From Nocardia otitidiscaviarum NBRC 14405 (lineage in GTDB: Bacteria > Actinomycetota > Actinomycetes > Mycobacteriales > Mycobacteriaceae), in the NCBI RefSeq assembly GCF_000308635.1, contig NZ_BAGD01000281.1, positions 1-64,000 on the forward strand: DNA of 64,000 bases, given 5' to 3'. Shown one piece after another: positions 40,230-48,131 of this stretch. The notes under the pieces were generated by a model. It made no database searches and was not told the origin of the DNA. It worked only from the letters and a program-made list of their open reading frames with translations. The translations under genes and the position numbers were made by a program. Each line of letters opens with the position of its first letter. The first letter of the stretch is position 1.

Positions 40230-40772
40230 ATGAGACTTCGCGCCTTCGCCGTCACGCTGGTGCTGGTCATCGCCGGATCGCTGGCGGCGTGCGGTTCGGA
40301 TACCGCGCAGAGCACCACCACGACCGCTGGGAACACGGAAGACGAACGATCGGACCGGTTGATCGGCTACCAGCTCAAGCGTCTGGATCAACTGCTCGAA
40401 TCGACCTTCGACCGCCTGCTCGGCGATGCGGGGCTCACTCGCCGCCAGTGGCAGACCCTCAACACTCTCGCCGCCGGTCCGCGCGGTCACGACGAGCTGA
40501 TCGATGCCCTGCGGCCGTTCTGGGAGGTGAACAACGAAAACCTGACCGAATCGACCGACGATTTGATCGGCCGCGGGTGGATCCACGCTCAACCCGACGG
40601 CACCTTCGCCCTGACCGGCGCGGGCCGCTCCGTACACGCCGCGGCGGGCACGGAGGTCGCCCGCATCCGTGACATCGCCGCGCGAGGGATCAGCCAGGAC
40701 GACTTCACGCTGATGATGGATGTGCTACGGCGCATGATCGCGAACCTCGACGCTGACGCCGACCATCGATGA
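40230..40772 (+). CDS. chimeric protein: lipoprotein signal peptide fused to a MarR domain
   Basis: A 180-residue product. Residues 1-22 are a textbook lipoprotein signal (VTLVLVIAGSLAAC, lipobox LAAC), followed by the Ser/Thr linker SDTAQSTTTTAG. From about residue 38 the sequence is a MarR winged-helix protein (RLIGYQLKRLDQLLESTFDRLL, LTRRQWQTLNTLAAG, GRGWIHAQPDGTFALTGAGR). A DNA-binding domain has no use outside the membrane, so this looks like an in-frame deletion joining the start of a lipoprotein gene to the body of a downstream marR gene. An internal start producing a cytoplasmic MarR (TTG near codon 45) cannot be excluded. The ATG has GGGAACGGAA upstream. Confidence 0.75.
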   Translation: MRLRAFAVTLVLVIAGSLAACGSDTAQSTTTTAGNTEDERSDRLIGYQLKRLDQLLESTFDRLLGDAGLTRRQWQTLNTLAAGPRGHDELIDALRPFWEVNNENLTESTDDLIGRGWIHAQPDGTFALTGAGRSVHAAAGTEVARIRDIAARGISQDDFTLMMDVLRRMIANLDADADHR

Positions 40773-40942
40773 GCGTCCGTATCGCACAGGGCCGCAATAC
40801 ATCAGCCGACTGCGCCCCAGCCGTGATCATCCAACGGCCTGCGGTCGAACCGGATTCGCGACATCATTCGTCGGGCTGATGTGCGGTGCCGGTCGCCGCC
40901 GTACGGTGGGAAGGGTCTTGTCCGGGCGAAAAGGGAGGCGCG

Positions 40943-41782
40943 GTGCGGGATCTGCGCGACAAGGTCGCCGTTGTCACCGGGGCGGCCAGCGGCATCGGGC
41001 GGGGGATGGTCGAGGCATTCCTCGATTCCGGAACCCGGGTGGTCCTCAGCGATGTGGAGGAGGATGCGCTCGCGGCGACGACTGCGGAGTTGCGGGCGGC
41101 CGGCGGGGACGTACACGGCATCGTGACGGATGTGTCGAACCCCGACGAGGTGGCCGCGCTGGCGGCCGCGACCCTGGAGCGGTACGGGGCCGTGCACATC
41201 CTGTGCAACAACGCCGGGGTGGCCGGTGGCGGCGTGCCGTCGTGGGCGAGCACGCTCGACGACTGGGCGTGGGTGCTCGGCGTCAACCTGATGGGCGTGG
41301 TGCACGGTCACCGTAGCTTCCTGCCGATCATGGTCGAGCAGGACGAAGAGGCACACATCGTCAACACGGCGTCGGTGGCCGGTGTGGCGGGTGGGTCCAG
41401 CGTGTACGGCGCGACCAAATCCGCCGTGATCGCGCTGTCGGAGACGGTCCACATGGAACTCGTCGGCGGCGGATTGAAGCCGCGGATCTCGGTACTGATG
41501 CCAGGGGTGGTCGACACCCGCATCCTGGATTCCGACCGCAATCGACCCGACCGCTTCGCCGACGTCGGCCCGAGTTCGCTTCCGCCCGAGGTGAGTATGG
41601 ACGACCTGCGGCAGATGTTCGCCCACGGCACCAGCCCGCGAGTTGTCGCCGATCAGGTGCTGCGAGCCATTCGGGAGGAACGTCTCTATGTGCTGACCCA
41701 CCCGGAGTGGAAGGGCCATATCGAACACCGGATGCAGGCAATCCTCAACGGCGAGAACCTGACTCCGCTGCCCCCACCGTGA
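40943..41782 (+). CDS. short-chain dehydrogenase/reductase
   Basis: A 279-residue classical SDR. Seen are TGAASGIGRG (residues 12-21, cofactor glycines), LSDVEEDAL with Asp after beta2 (favours NAD), CNNAGVAGGG, the catalytic Ser in TASVAG and YGATK (Tyr and Lys). The C-terminal segment (MPGVVDTRILDSDRNRP) is variable and binds substrate. The GTG is preceded by GGGAGG four bases away. Its 3' end faces the convergent XRE regulator gene, leaving 13 bases. The substrate is unknown. Confidence 0.88.
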   Translation: MRDLRDKVAVVTGAASGIGRGMVEAFLDSGTRVVLSDVEEDALAATTAELRAAGGDVHGIVTDVSNPDEVAALAAATLERYGAVHILCNNAGVAGGGVPSWASTLDDWAWVLGVNLMGVVHGHRSFLPIMVEQDEEAHIVNTASVAGVAGGSSVYGATKSAVIALSETVHMELVGGGLKPRISVLMPGVVDTRILDSDRNRPDRFADVGPSSLPPEVSMDDLRQMFAHGTSPRVVADQVLRAIREERLYVLTHPEWKGHIEHRMQAILNGENLTPLPPP

Positions 41783-41795
41783 TGACTACACACCG

Positions 41796-42677
41796 TCATG
41801 GGGTGCGAGTACTCACTGAGGTGCGGCCCTCGCCTGCCTGTCGGAGCAATGCGAGGGCTTCCTCGGCAGGGGACCCGGAGGCGGTCGTGCACACGATCAG
41901 TGCCTGGCCGGGGGCACGGGCGATCGAGAGGGTCTGCTGCGTCACCGTCGTCGTGCCGACGACCGGATGGTGCAGTTCGTAGGACGCGGCGTCGCAGGGT
42001 ATCACCCGGTGGTCGCCCCACAGTGTCACGAACTCCGGACTCTTCATCGTCAGCTCGCCGATCAGTTCCGCGAGCAGCGGGTCATTCGGGTACATACCAA
42101 CGGCGATGCGCAGGTTGCCGACTACGGCGCGGGCCTTGCGTTTCCAGTCCGCGTACAGTTCACGACTGTGCGGGTCCAGGAAGGCCAGCCTGCTCATATT
42201 CGGCCGGCGCGATGGGTCGTCCGGGCTGTGGAAGTCCAGGTGCCCGGCCAGCAGGGCGTGTCCGAGAGTGTTCCACGCGAGCACGTCTGTGCGCCGGCCG
42301 AGTACCAGCGCCGGGACCCCGTCGACGGCGCGGAGCAGGTCGCGCGTCTCATCGGCGAGTTTCTCGGGTCGTGGTCGGCGTACTCGGGGTGTGTGGCGAG
42401 CGGCGGCGGCGAGGCGGTCGAGGTGCGCGCGCTCGTGGTCGTCGAGGCGCAGCGCGTGCGCGACCGCGTCGAGTACCTCGGCCGAGGCCCCGCGCGACGT
42501 CCCCTGCTCCAGCCGTGTGTAATACGAGACGCTGACCCCGGCCAGCTGGGCCAGCTCTTCGCGCCTCAAACCGCTGACCCGTCTGCGGGGTCCGGTCTCG
42601 CGCAAGCCGACGTCCTCCGGCCGCAGCCTTGCCCGTCGGGCTTGGAGAAAGTCGCCGAGGGGTCCGGGTCCGTCCAT
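41796..42677 (-). CDS. XRE-family regulator with MmyB-like ligand domain
   Basis: A 293-residue regulator. The helix-turn-helix is at about residues 10-75 (GLRREELAQLAGVSVSYYTRLEQGTSRGAS). The C-terminal MmyB-like PAS-type domain follows (PALVLGRRTDVLAWNTLGHALL, LDPHSRELYADW, LTMKSPEFVTLWGDHRV). Such proteins bind fatty acids or hydrophobic ligands and usually control an adjacent oxidoreductase or hydrolase. It is divergent from the metallo-beta-lactamase-fold gene at 42761 and convergent with the SDR. The start is placed at MDGPGPLGDFLQ, the usual family N terminus. Confidence 0.9.
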   Translation of the reverse strand: MDGPGPLGDFLQARRARLRPEDVGLRETGPRRRVSGLRREELAQLAGVSVSYYTRLEQGTSRGASAEVLDAVAHALRLDDHERAHLDRLAAAARHTPRVRRPRPEKLADETRDLLRAVDGVPALVLGRRTDVLAWNTLGHALLAGHLDFHSPDDPSRRPNMSRLAFLDPHSRELYADWKRKARAVVGNLRIAVGMYPNDPLLAELIGELTMKSPEFVTLWGDHRVIPCDAASYELHHPVVGTTTVTQQTLSIARAPGQALIVCTTASGSPAEEALALLRQAGEGRTSVSTRTP

Positions 42678-42760
42678 TGCTCCAGTATCCGGGGACGGGT
42701 CGGGCGCAGCCACACCCTGCCGGTGGTAGGACACAGCGGGAGTGGTTGGTCCGCGCCTCG

Positions 42761-43684
42761 ATGTCCAGGCTCGACGACATGGAACAGATCACCCTTGGCG
42801 AGGTCACCGTCACCCGAATCAAAGAGTTCTACGGCACGGTCGAGATGAGCCCGGACCAGTTCTTCCCCGACAGCCCCGACGGCTCATGGGACGAACACCG
42901 TGGCTGGCTGGCACCCGAGTTCTGGAACCTCGAAACCGGCGAGTGCCACTCGGCGCTGCAGACCTGGCTGCTGCGCAGCGAGGGGCACACGATTCTGGTC
43001 GACACCGGTGTCGGCAACCACAAGGACCGGCCATACGCACCGGTGTGGAGCCGCCTCGATACGAACTACCTCGACAACCTCGCCGCCGCCGGGGTCCGCC
43101 CCGAGGACGTCGACGTCGTGATCAACACCCACCTGCACATCGACCACGTCGGCTGGAACACCCGTCTGGACGGCCGCACGTGGGTACCGACCTTCCCGAA
43201 CGCGACCTATCTGATGCCGTTGCGGGACTTCGAGTTCTGGAATCCGGCCAACGAGCGTGAGACCGTACTCGGCCGCGGCAACCAGAATGTCTTCGAGGAC
43301 AGTGTCACGCCGATCCATCAGGCGGGGCTGGCCCATTTGTGGGACGGGTCATATCGGATCGACAAGAACTTGCGACTCGACCTCGCGCCGGGGCACACGC
43401 CAGGCTCGTCCGTTCTCACCCTGGAGTCGGGCACCGACCGGGCGCTGTTCGTCGGGGACCTGATGCACACCCCGTTGCAGATCGTGGAGCCGCGAACCAA
43501 CTCCTGCTTCTGCGAGGACCCGGCCGAAGCCCGCGCCACCCGGCACAGGCTGCTCGGTCAGGCCGCCGAGAACAACGCACTCGTCTTCCCCGCGCATTTC
43601 GGCGGCCAGGGTGCGGCGCGGATCGAGCGAACCGGGTCGAAGTTCTCGATCAAGGAGTGGGCGGGTTTCTCCCGCATCTCCTGA
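42761..43684 (+). CDS. MBL-fold metallo-hydrolase
   Basis: A 307-residue metallo-beta-lactamase-fold hydrolase. The metal motif is INTHLHIDHVGWN (HxHxDH), with ILVDTGVGNH before it. APGHTPGSS supplies the next His, ALFVGDLMH the bridging Asp, and VFPAHFGG the last His. The set is complete for two metal ions. Family members of this length act as lactonases, arylsulfatase-like enzymes or esterases. It is divergent from the XRE regulator and followed 26 bases later by a carboxylesterase, suggesting a small ester- or lactone-degrading unit. An ATG at 42779 is an alternative start. Confidence 0.85.
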   Translation: MSRLDDMEQITLGEVTVTRIKEFYGTVEMSPDQFFPDSPDGSWDEHRGWLAPEFWNLETGECHSALQTWLLRSEGHTILVDTGVGNHKDRPYAPVWSRLDTNYLDNLAAAGVRPEDVDVVINTHLHIDHVGWNTRLDGRTWVPTFPNATYLMPLRDFEFWNPANERETVLGRGNQNVFEDSVTPIHQAGLAHLWDGSYRIDKNLRLDLAPGHTPGSSVLTLESGTDRALFVGDLMHTPLQIVEPRTNSCFCEDPAEARATRHRLLGQAAENNALVFPAHFGGQGAARIERTGSKFSIKEWAGFSRIS

Positions 43685-43710
43685 ACTCTCCCGGAGAGGA
43701 AGTGTTTCCG

Positions 43711-45156
43711 ATGCCTGTTGATCCAGACCCGATCGTTGAAACCCCCGCGGGCGCCGTGCGCGGTGGTCGCGACGAGTCCGGCCAGTTCTTTCGTGCCATC
43801 CCCTATGCGGTGGCCCCGATCGGTGCACGCCGATTCGCGCCACCCACAAGGCATCCCGGCTGGTCCTTCGTCCGCGACGGCACCCAGTACGGGCCGACGG
43901 CGCCCCAGCCCGCCCGCGATTTCGGCAAGCTCGACATGATTCCCTACTTCGGACCGGGCTGGGTGCGGGGCGCGGAGTACTTGACGGTCGATGTCCGCAC
44001 ACCTGCCGCCGACAGCGGCAAACGTCCCGTCATGGTTTTCGTCCACGGCGGCGGGTTCGTCACCGGCTCGACTCGCGCCATGCTCTACGACGGCAGCGCC
44101 TTCGCCCGCGACGGCGTCGTCCTCGTGACAGTGAACTACCGTCTCGGCGTTCCCGGCTTCCTCGACCTGGAAGGTGCGCCGGCCAACCGTGGGCTGCTCG
44201 ATGTGCTCGCCGCACTCGGCTGGGTGCGCGACACGATCGCGACGTTCGGCGGAGATCCGGAGAATGTCACGGTCTTCGGTCAATCCGCAGGTGCCACACT
44301 GGTCGGCGCGCTACTCGCGTCTCCGGACGCCAAGGGCCTGTTCCATCGAGCGATCGTCCAGAGCGGCAATGGCACAGGCGCTTTCACGCCGGAGCAGGCG
44401 CAGCGGGTTACCGCGGCGGCGGCCGCCGTGCTGGGTGTGGAACCGACTGTGGAGGCGTTCGCCGCGATTGCGGACGAGCGTCTACTGGCTATCTTGCCTG
44501 CGCTGAGCGGTCTGGATCTGCACACAGCCACTGCGACGGATCCGCTGGTCGGTCTCAGCCCGTTCAGCCTGGTACTGCCCGTTCAACCTGCCGACGGTCT
44601 GGCCGACGGCCCTGCGAGCGAGGTCGAGTTGCTGATCGGTACCAACACCGAGGAGGGGCGTCTCTACGTCGTGCCCGCAGGAACTCTCGAGTCCACTACC
44701 GAGGCCGACCTACTCGCCGTCACCGACCGCGCGTACGCGGACCCGGAGACCGCGCTCGCCGAGCTTCGCGCGGACCGGCCGAATGCCGGACCGGGAGAAC
44801 TGCGCTCCACAGTGCTCAGCGACACCCTGTTCTGGGCCGGCACCGCGCGGATGGCGCAGGCACACGCGCGGATTTCGGGTGGCCGCACGCACGTCTACTC
44901 GTTCGGGTTCCGTTCGACAGCTCTGCGCGGGCGGCTCGGCGCCGCTCATGCCGTCGAGTTGCCCTTCGTGTTCGACACGATCGACGAGCCACGGCTTCGC
45001 GGGGACACCGGCTTGCTCGGTCCCGGCGACGTCCCGGTCGGCCTCGCGGCCCAGATGCATTCCGCCTGGGTCGCTTTCGCGAGAGCAGGAGACCCCGGGT
45101 GGGCCACCTACGACCCGCGACAACCAGTCGTCCAGACCTTCGCCGATGCATTCTGA
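43711..45156 (+). CDS. type B carboxylesterase
   Basis: A 481-residue esterase of the carboxylesterase/para-nitrobenzyl esterase family. AIPYAVAPIGARRFAPP begins the domain, FVHGGGFVTGS is the oxyanion hole, FGQSAGATLVGALL has the nucleophilic Ser, and TNTEEGRLY contains the Glu of the triad. AAHAVELPFVF carries the catalytic His. It has no signal peptide. It is probably transcribed with the MBL-fold gene 26 bases upstream. GGAGAGGA precedes the start. A GTG three codons upstream is possible. Confidence 0.88.
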   Translation: MPVDPDPIVETPAGAVRGGRDESGQFFRAIPYAVAPIGARRFAPPTRHPGWSFVRDGTQYGPTAPQPARDFGKLDMIPYFGPGWVRGAEYLTVDVRTPAADSGKRPVMVFVHGGGFVTGSTRAMLYDGSAFARDGVVLVTVNYRLGVPGFLDLEGAPANRGLLDVLAALGWVRDTIATFGGDPENVTVFGQSAGATLVGALLASPDAKGLFHRAIVQSGNGTGAFTPEQAQRVTAAAAAVLGVEPTVEAFAAIADERLLAILPALSGLDLHTATATDPLVGLSPFSLVLPVQPADGLADGPASEVELLIGTNTEEGRLYVVPAGTLESTTEADLLAVTDRAYADPETALAELRADRPNAGPGELRSTVLSDTLFWAGTARMAQAHARISGGRTHVYSFGFRSTALRGRLGAAHAVELPFVFDTIDEPRLRGDTGLLGPGDVPVGLAAQMHSAWVAFARAGDPGWATYDPRQPVVQTFADAF

Positions 45157-45324
45157 CGCCGCCTACCACGGACTGTCCGGGGCGGGTGCTTCGAAGGCAC
45201 CCAGTCCCGGCACGGCACTCAAAAGGGTGCCGTCGGCCAGCGTCGTCGGACTCACGCCACGCCGCTGCGCGTCCTCGCAAGCACTCACCTCTCCGGTGAG
45301 CACCGGCAACACCACCTGCGCGAC
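45157..45324. other. non-coding or decayed stretch after the esterase
   Basis: No intact gene is seen. The minus strand is open across most of it and ends at a stop at 45163 (phrases RRGVSPTTLADGTLLSAVPG and LGAFEAPAP), which could be the tail of a lost gene, but I cannot name it. Together with the next remnant it forms a small gene graveyard. Confidence 0.35.
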
Positions 45325-45458
45325 GGGGTGTGGCGGACTGGGCCGATCCGCACTTCCACCGGCCCGGCGAGATCAACTCCGAGCATGGCGGGCGGGGTGT
45401 CTACTTCCGCGCCCCCGCTGGTCCCGGTATCGAGATGATCACCCGGCCGTACGTGTGA
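45325..45458 (+). pseudogene. C-terminal remnant of a VOC/glyoxalase-family protein
   Basis: The frame ending at 45458 reads VADWADPHFHRPGEINSEH then GGRGVYFRAPAGPGIEMITRPYV, which matches the last strand pair of vicinal-oxygen-chelate proteins (GVYFRDPDG-x-x-E-x-ITRPY pattern). The glutamate that would ligate the metal is present. Everything upstream of about 45 residues is missing and no start codon or ribosome binding site precedes it. It is a truncated relic. Confidence 0.6.
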
Positions 45459-45518
45459 TTCTCGAGTTCGCCGAGTGTGTTTACAGCGGGAGGGCGCTCG
45501 GCGGTCCAGCCGGTCGGG

Positions 45519-46103
45519 TCACCGCACGGCGTGTCGAGGCGAGTCGTCGCGTCCGGCGTGGGCGGTGGTGCGGGTGCGGTCCGCCCGGTAGAGGTAGTGG
45601 GTTCGACCGTCGACCGGGTTGTCCGGTTCGAGGTCGGCTTCGGCTACTCGGTGCAGACCGGCCTTCTCCAGCGCCCGCCAGGAGGCGCGGTTGGCGGCGA
45701 CGACCGGGACCAGGATGGTTGTCGCGGTGGGGTGATCGGTCCAGGTCGCCTCGACGACGGCCGCGATCATGCGGCTGCCCAGGCCGTGGCCGGTGCGGTC
45801 GAGGTCGCCGATCAGATAGTCGATGGTCAGGGTGTTGGTGGGCACCTCGGTCGCGGCGGCCAACTCGTCGCGATAGTCGGGGTAGTCGGCCAGGGCGCAG
45901 CGCTGGACCAGGCCCACGGGGCGGCGGTCGAGAAAGACAAGGAGGTCCTCGGAGGGTTCCTCGCCGCGGGTGGCGGGTCCGAAGTCGCGGGCGACCGCCT
46001 CGGGGGAGGTTTCGTGATGCCACCAGCGGGCGACATGCGGCTGTTCGAGCCAGTGCGCGAGCAGGGGAAAGTCCTGCTCGCGCAGTCGGCGCCAGGTGAT
46101 CAC
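45519..46103 (-). CDS. GNAT acetyltransferase, AAC(6')-like
   Basis: A 194-residue acetyltransferase of the Acetyltransf_8/AAC(6')-type group. ITWRRLREQDFPLLAHWLEQPHVARWW starts the fold. LTIDYLIGDLDRTGHGLGSRMI contains the acetyl-CoA loop, and RASWRALEKAGLHRVAE and NPVDGRTHYLYRADR close it. Relatives include aminoglycoside 6'-acetyltransferases and IucB-like enzymes. Whether this one inactivates a drug is not determinable from sequence. The GTG at 46103 overlaps the stop of the upstream CGNR gene, so both are co-translated. Confidence 0.85.
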   Translation of the reverse strand: MITWRRLREQDFPLLAHWLEQPHVARWWHHETSPEAVARDFGPATRGEEPSEDLLVFLDRRPVGLVQRCALADYPDYRDELAAATEVPTNTLTIDYLIGDLDRTGHGLGSRMIAAVVEATWTDHPTATTILVPVVAANRASWRALEKAGLHRVAEADLEPDNPVDGRTHYLYRADRTRTTAHAGRDDSPRHAVR

Positions 46104-46678
46104 GGGTGCACCTCTCGGGGATGATGATGACGGCGGTAGTAGCGGGCTTGGCGGTCGCGGTGCCCGCAGGAGGGGTGGCACCAGCGTCGCCGCGCGTGGT
46201 TCTTGACGAACAGCAGGGAGCAGCCCGGACCCGAGCAGCGGCGCAGGGCGTCCGACTGTGGCCCGGTGAGCAATTCGATACTGCAGGTGGCGATGCGGCC
46301 CAGCAGAGCCGGTGCGCCGGTGGCGATGTCGAACCGTCGGGCTGCGGGCGCAAGATCCGACGTCCACGCCAACTGTGCGAATGTGGGTGCGGCTCGGGCG
46401 AATTCATTGACGATGTCGAGTCGTCGCGGATCCGGTGCGGCCCGGTCGGCGGCAGCGCTCAGGAGGTGACGCACACCGTCCCGCAACTGCCGCACCCGCT
46501 CACCGGCGCGCCCCATCTCACCCTCGATCGCGGGCGGGTGAACGAGCGCGAACCATCGATCGATCTGTTCGGCGCTCCGCAGGAAGTCGATGCGCTCCGC
46601 ACCGCCGCCGTAGTCGGTGTTCGCGAACTCCACCGGCAGCGGCTCCGTGCCGAGGATGGGAAAGTCGACCTCCGTCAC
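46100..46678 (-). CDS. CGNR zinc-finger (ABATE domain) protein
   Basis: A 192-residue protein. The N-terminal ABATE domain begins DFPILGTEPLPVEFANTDYGG and extends to about residue 130. The C-terminal zinc finger has CSGPGCSLLF, WCHPSCGHR and RQARYYRRHH, with four cysteines. The family's CGNR signature reads CGHR here. These are probably stress-responsive DNA-binding regulators. It is in an operon with the downstream acetyltransferase gene. The start is placed at the GTG at 46678, one codon region before the conserved DFPILG. Confidence 0.8.
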   Translation of the reverse strand: MTEVDFPILGTEPLPVEFANTDYGGGAERIDFLRSAEQIDRWFALVHPPAIEGEMGRAGERVRQLRDGVRHLLSAAADRAAPDPRRLDIVNEFARAAPTFAQLAWTSDLAPAARRFDIATGAPALLGRIATCSIELLTGPQSDALRRCSGPGCSLLFVKNHARRRWCHPSCGHRDRQARYYRRHHHPREVHP

Positions 46679-46705
46679 GATGCTGACGGTAACACGCCCA
46701 TCCAA

Positions 46706-46904
46706 ACGTCAGCCATTGATTTCGTGCCTCGCGCCTCGTGCCTCATTCCGAGTCGCCGCCCGGTGGCGCATTTTGTTCGCCCCGGCGGAGTACTTCGAAC
46801 TCGCCGACGCGCGGGCTCGCCAAGCGCCGCAGATCGGCGGACTCTGGAATCAGGGGAATCAGGTCCAGCCGCCGTATCCACCGCAGTCCCTTCCGCCCGC
46901 ACAC
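46706..46904. other. intergenic region with no supported gene
   Basis: Nothing recognisable is encoded between the CGNR gene start and the truncated frame that follows. An open frame continues upstream through it, but its residues are low-complexity Arg/Ser/Pro and unlike a protein. It may hold the promoter of the CGNR operon. Confidence 0.4.
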
Positions 46905-47322
46905 TGATGCCGGCCGGGGCGGGTACACCACCAAGAACAACAAGTCGACCGTGGTCCATTCTTGGCAGTTCGTCGCACTGGCGCTGCCGTCGTGCCGTCC
47001 GTGGCTGAGCGTCAGCCGGGATTTCGGCAGCGGGTTGTTCTCCCGTCGCGGCCGCAAGGGCGTGCTGCTGGAGAGCCAGGAGTTCAATGAGCGCTTTCGA
47101 ATCGACGCCGCCAGTGAGCGTTTCGCCTACGACGTGCTCAGCCCACGGATGATGGAGTGGCTACTGGCCGACGCCCGCGCGAACACCGTCGGATTCCGGT
47201 TCGAAGGTCAGTGGGCGATCACCGTGCGTGCGGGCCGTCTGCGACCGGAAGAGGTCTGGTTCCATGCCGATTCCCTGCACGATGTCATCGGGCTGGTATC
47301 GGATTTCGTGTGGCGATACTGA
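46905..47322 (+). pseudogene. 5'-truncated gene for an uncharacterised actinobacterial protein
   Basis: From about 46905 the frame reads GRGGYTTKNNKSTVVHSW, FVALALPSCRPWLSVSRDFG, FNERFRIDAASERFAYDVLSPRMMEWLL and FRFEGQWAITVRAGRLRPEEV. This is the C-terminal half of a common actinobacterial membrane-associated protein type (conserved ending LSPRMMEWLL then D-x-L-H-x-V). I know no function for it. No start codon, ribosome binding site or N-terminal membrane segment precedes it, so the gene has lost its 5' end. Codon bias is still normal, which suggests a recent truncation. Confidence 0.6.
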
Positions 47323-47325
47323 CCG

Positions 47326-47907
47326 TCAGCCGCCGGTGTTGCCGCCGCCTTCGAGTTCCCGGATCCGCTTGGTGGCCTCGGAGAGTCGCTTCTTGCGGGC
47401 GGCCGCGTCGGACTTCTTCAGTTCCTCGTACACCTCCTCGTCGGAATCGCTGAAGCGCAGGATCATGCGCGGAATGCTCAGGGTGATGATCAGCGAGGGC
47501 CAGACGATCCAGGCGTAGTCCCAGCTCACGATCACCTGGAGGACGAGGAAGGTGATGAGGGTGATGCCGACGATGATCCAGTCGAGTGAGTCGATGGTAT
47601 TGCCGCGGGCGCGGAGCGCGGCGAGTTCGGCCGCCGCGTTGTCGCCGCCCGTCGCCGGGAGGTTGTCGTTGACGGGGACCTTGGCCACCTGCCCGTTGAC
47701 TCGCGTCAGCGGCACGCCGCCGGGCAGGCCGCTGAACGCCTCCCCGAGCGCACCCAGCGTGCGGGCGGTGGCGACCGCGCCCGAGCGGTCGTAGAACTCG
47801 GTGCTGTCCAAGCGCCCGTCGGCGTAGTGCTTGCCGAGCGCGTCGAGGGCGTGCGTCCGCTCCTCGTCGCTGAGAAACAGGTCGTCGGGGTCGGGATTGG
47901 CGGCCAT
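47326..47907 (-). CDS. DUF1707 protein with C-terminal membrane helices
   Basis: A 193-residue protein. The N-terminal DUF1707 domain (about residues 9-62: FLSDEERTHALDALGKHYADGRLDSTEFYDRSGAVATARTLGAL, seen as helix blocks) is followed by a linker and two close membrane helices (WIIVGITLITFLVLQVI and YAWIVWPSLIITLSI). A charged cytoplasmic coiled tail ends the chain. DUF1707 proteins are frequent in actinobacteria and of unknown role, possibly regulatory. GGGAGGG precedes the ATG at 47907 and fixes the start. It is convergent with the truncated gene, three bases apart. Confidence 0.8.
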   Translation of the reverse strand: MAANPDPDDLFLSDEERTHALDALGKHYADGRLDSTEFYDRSGAVATARTLGALGEAFSGLPGGVPLTRVNGQVAKVPVNDNLPATGGDNAAAELAALRARGNTIDSLDWIIVGITLITFLVLQVIVSWDYAWIVWPSLIITLSIPRMILRFSDSDEEVYEELKKSDAAARKKRLSEATKRIRELEGGGNTGG

Positions 47908-48131
47908 GGCGTCGGCCCTCCCTTGTTCGAGCTGAAATCGTTGCCACCTCCAGTGTCGCATCGGGCCGATGTCGATTCCGTGCTGGTGAGCCGTGGGGGC
48001 GACTGCTGCCCGTTCGCTGCCCCTCAGGATGAGGGAACCCGCTCGGTTCATACTGGTCGCTACCCTGGATTTACAAGCAAGACGGTGGTTTGCGCCAGGT
48101 GCGGTGCCGGAACTCGGACGGGGTTGTATAG

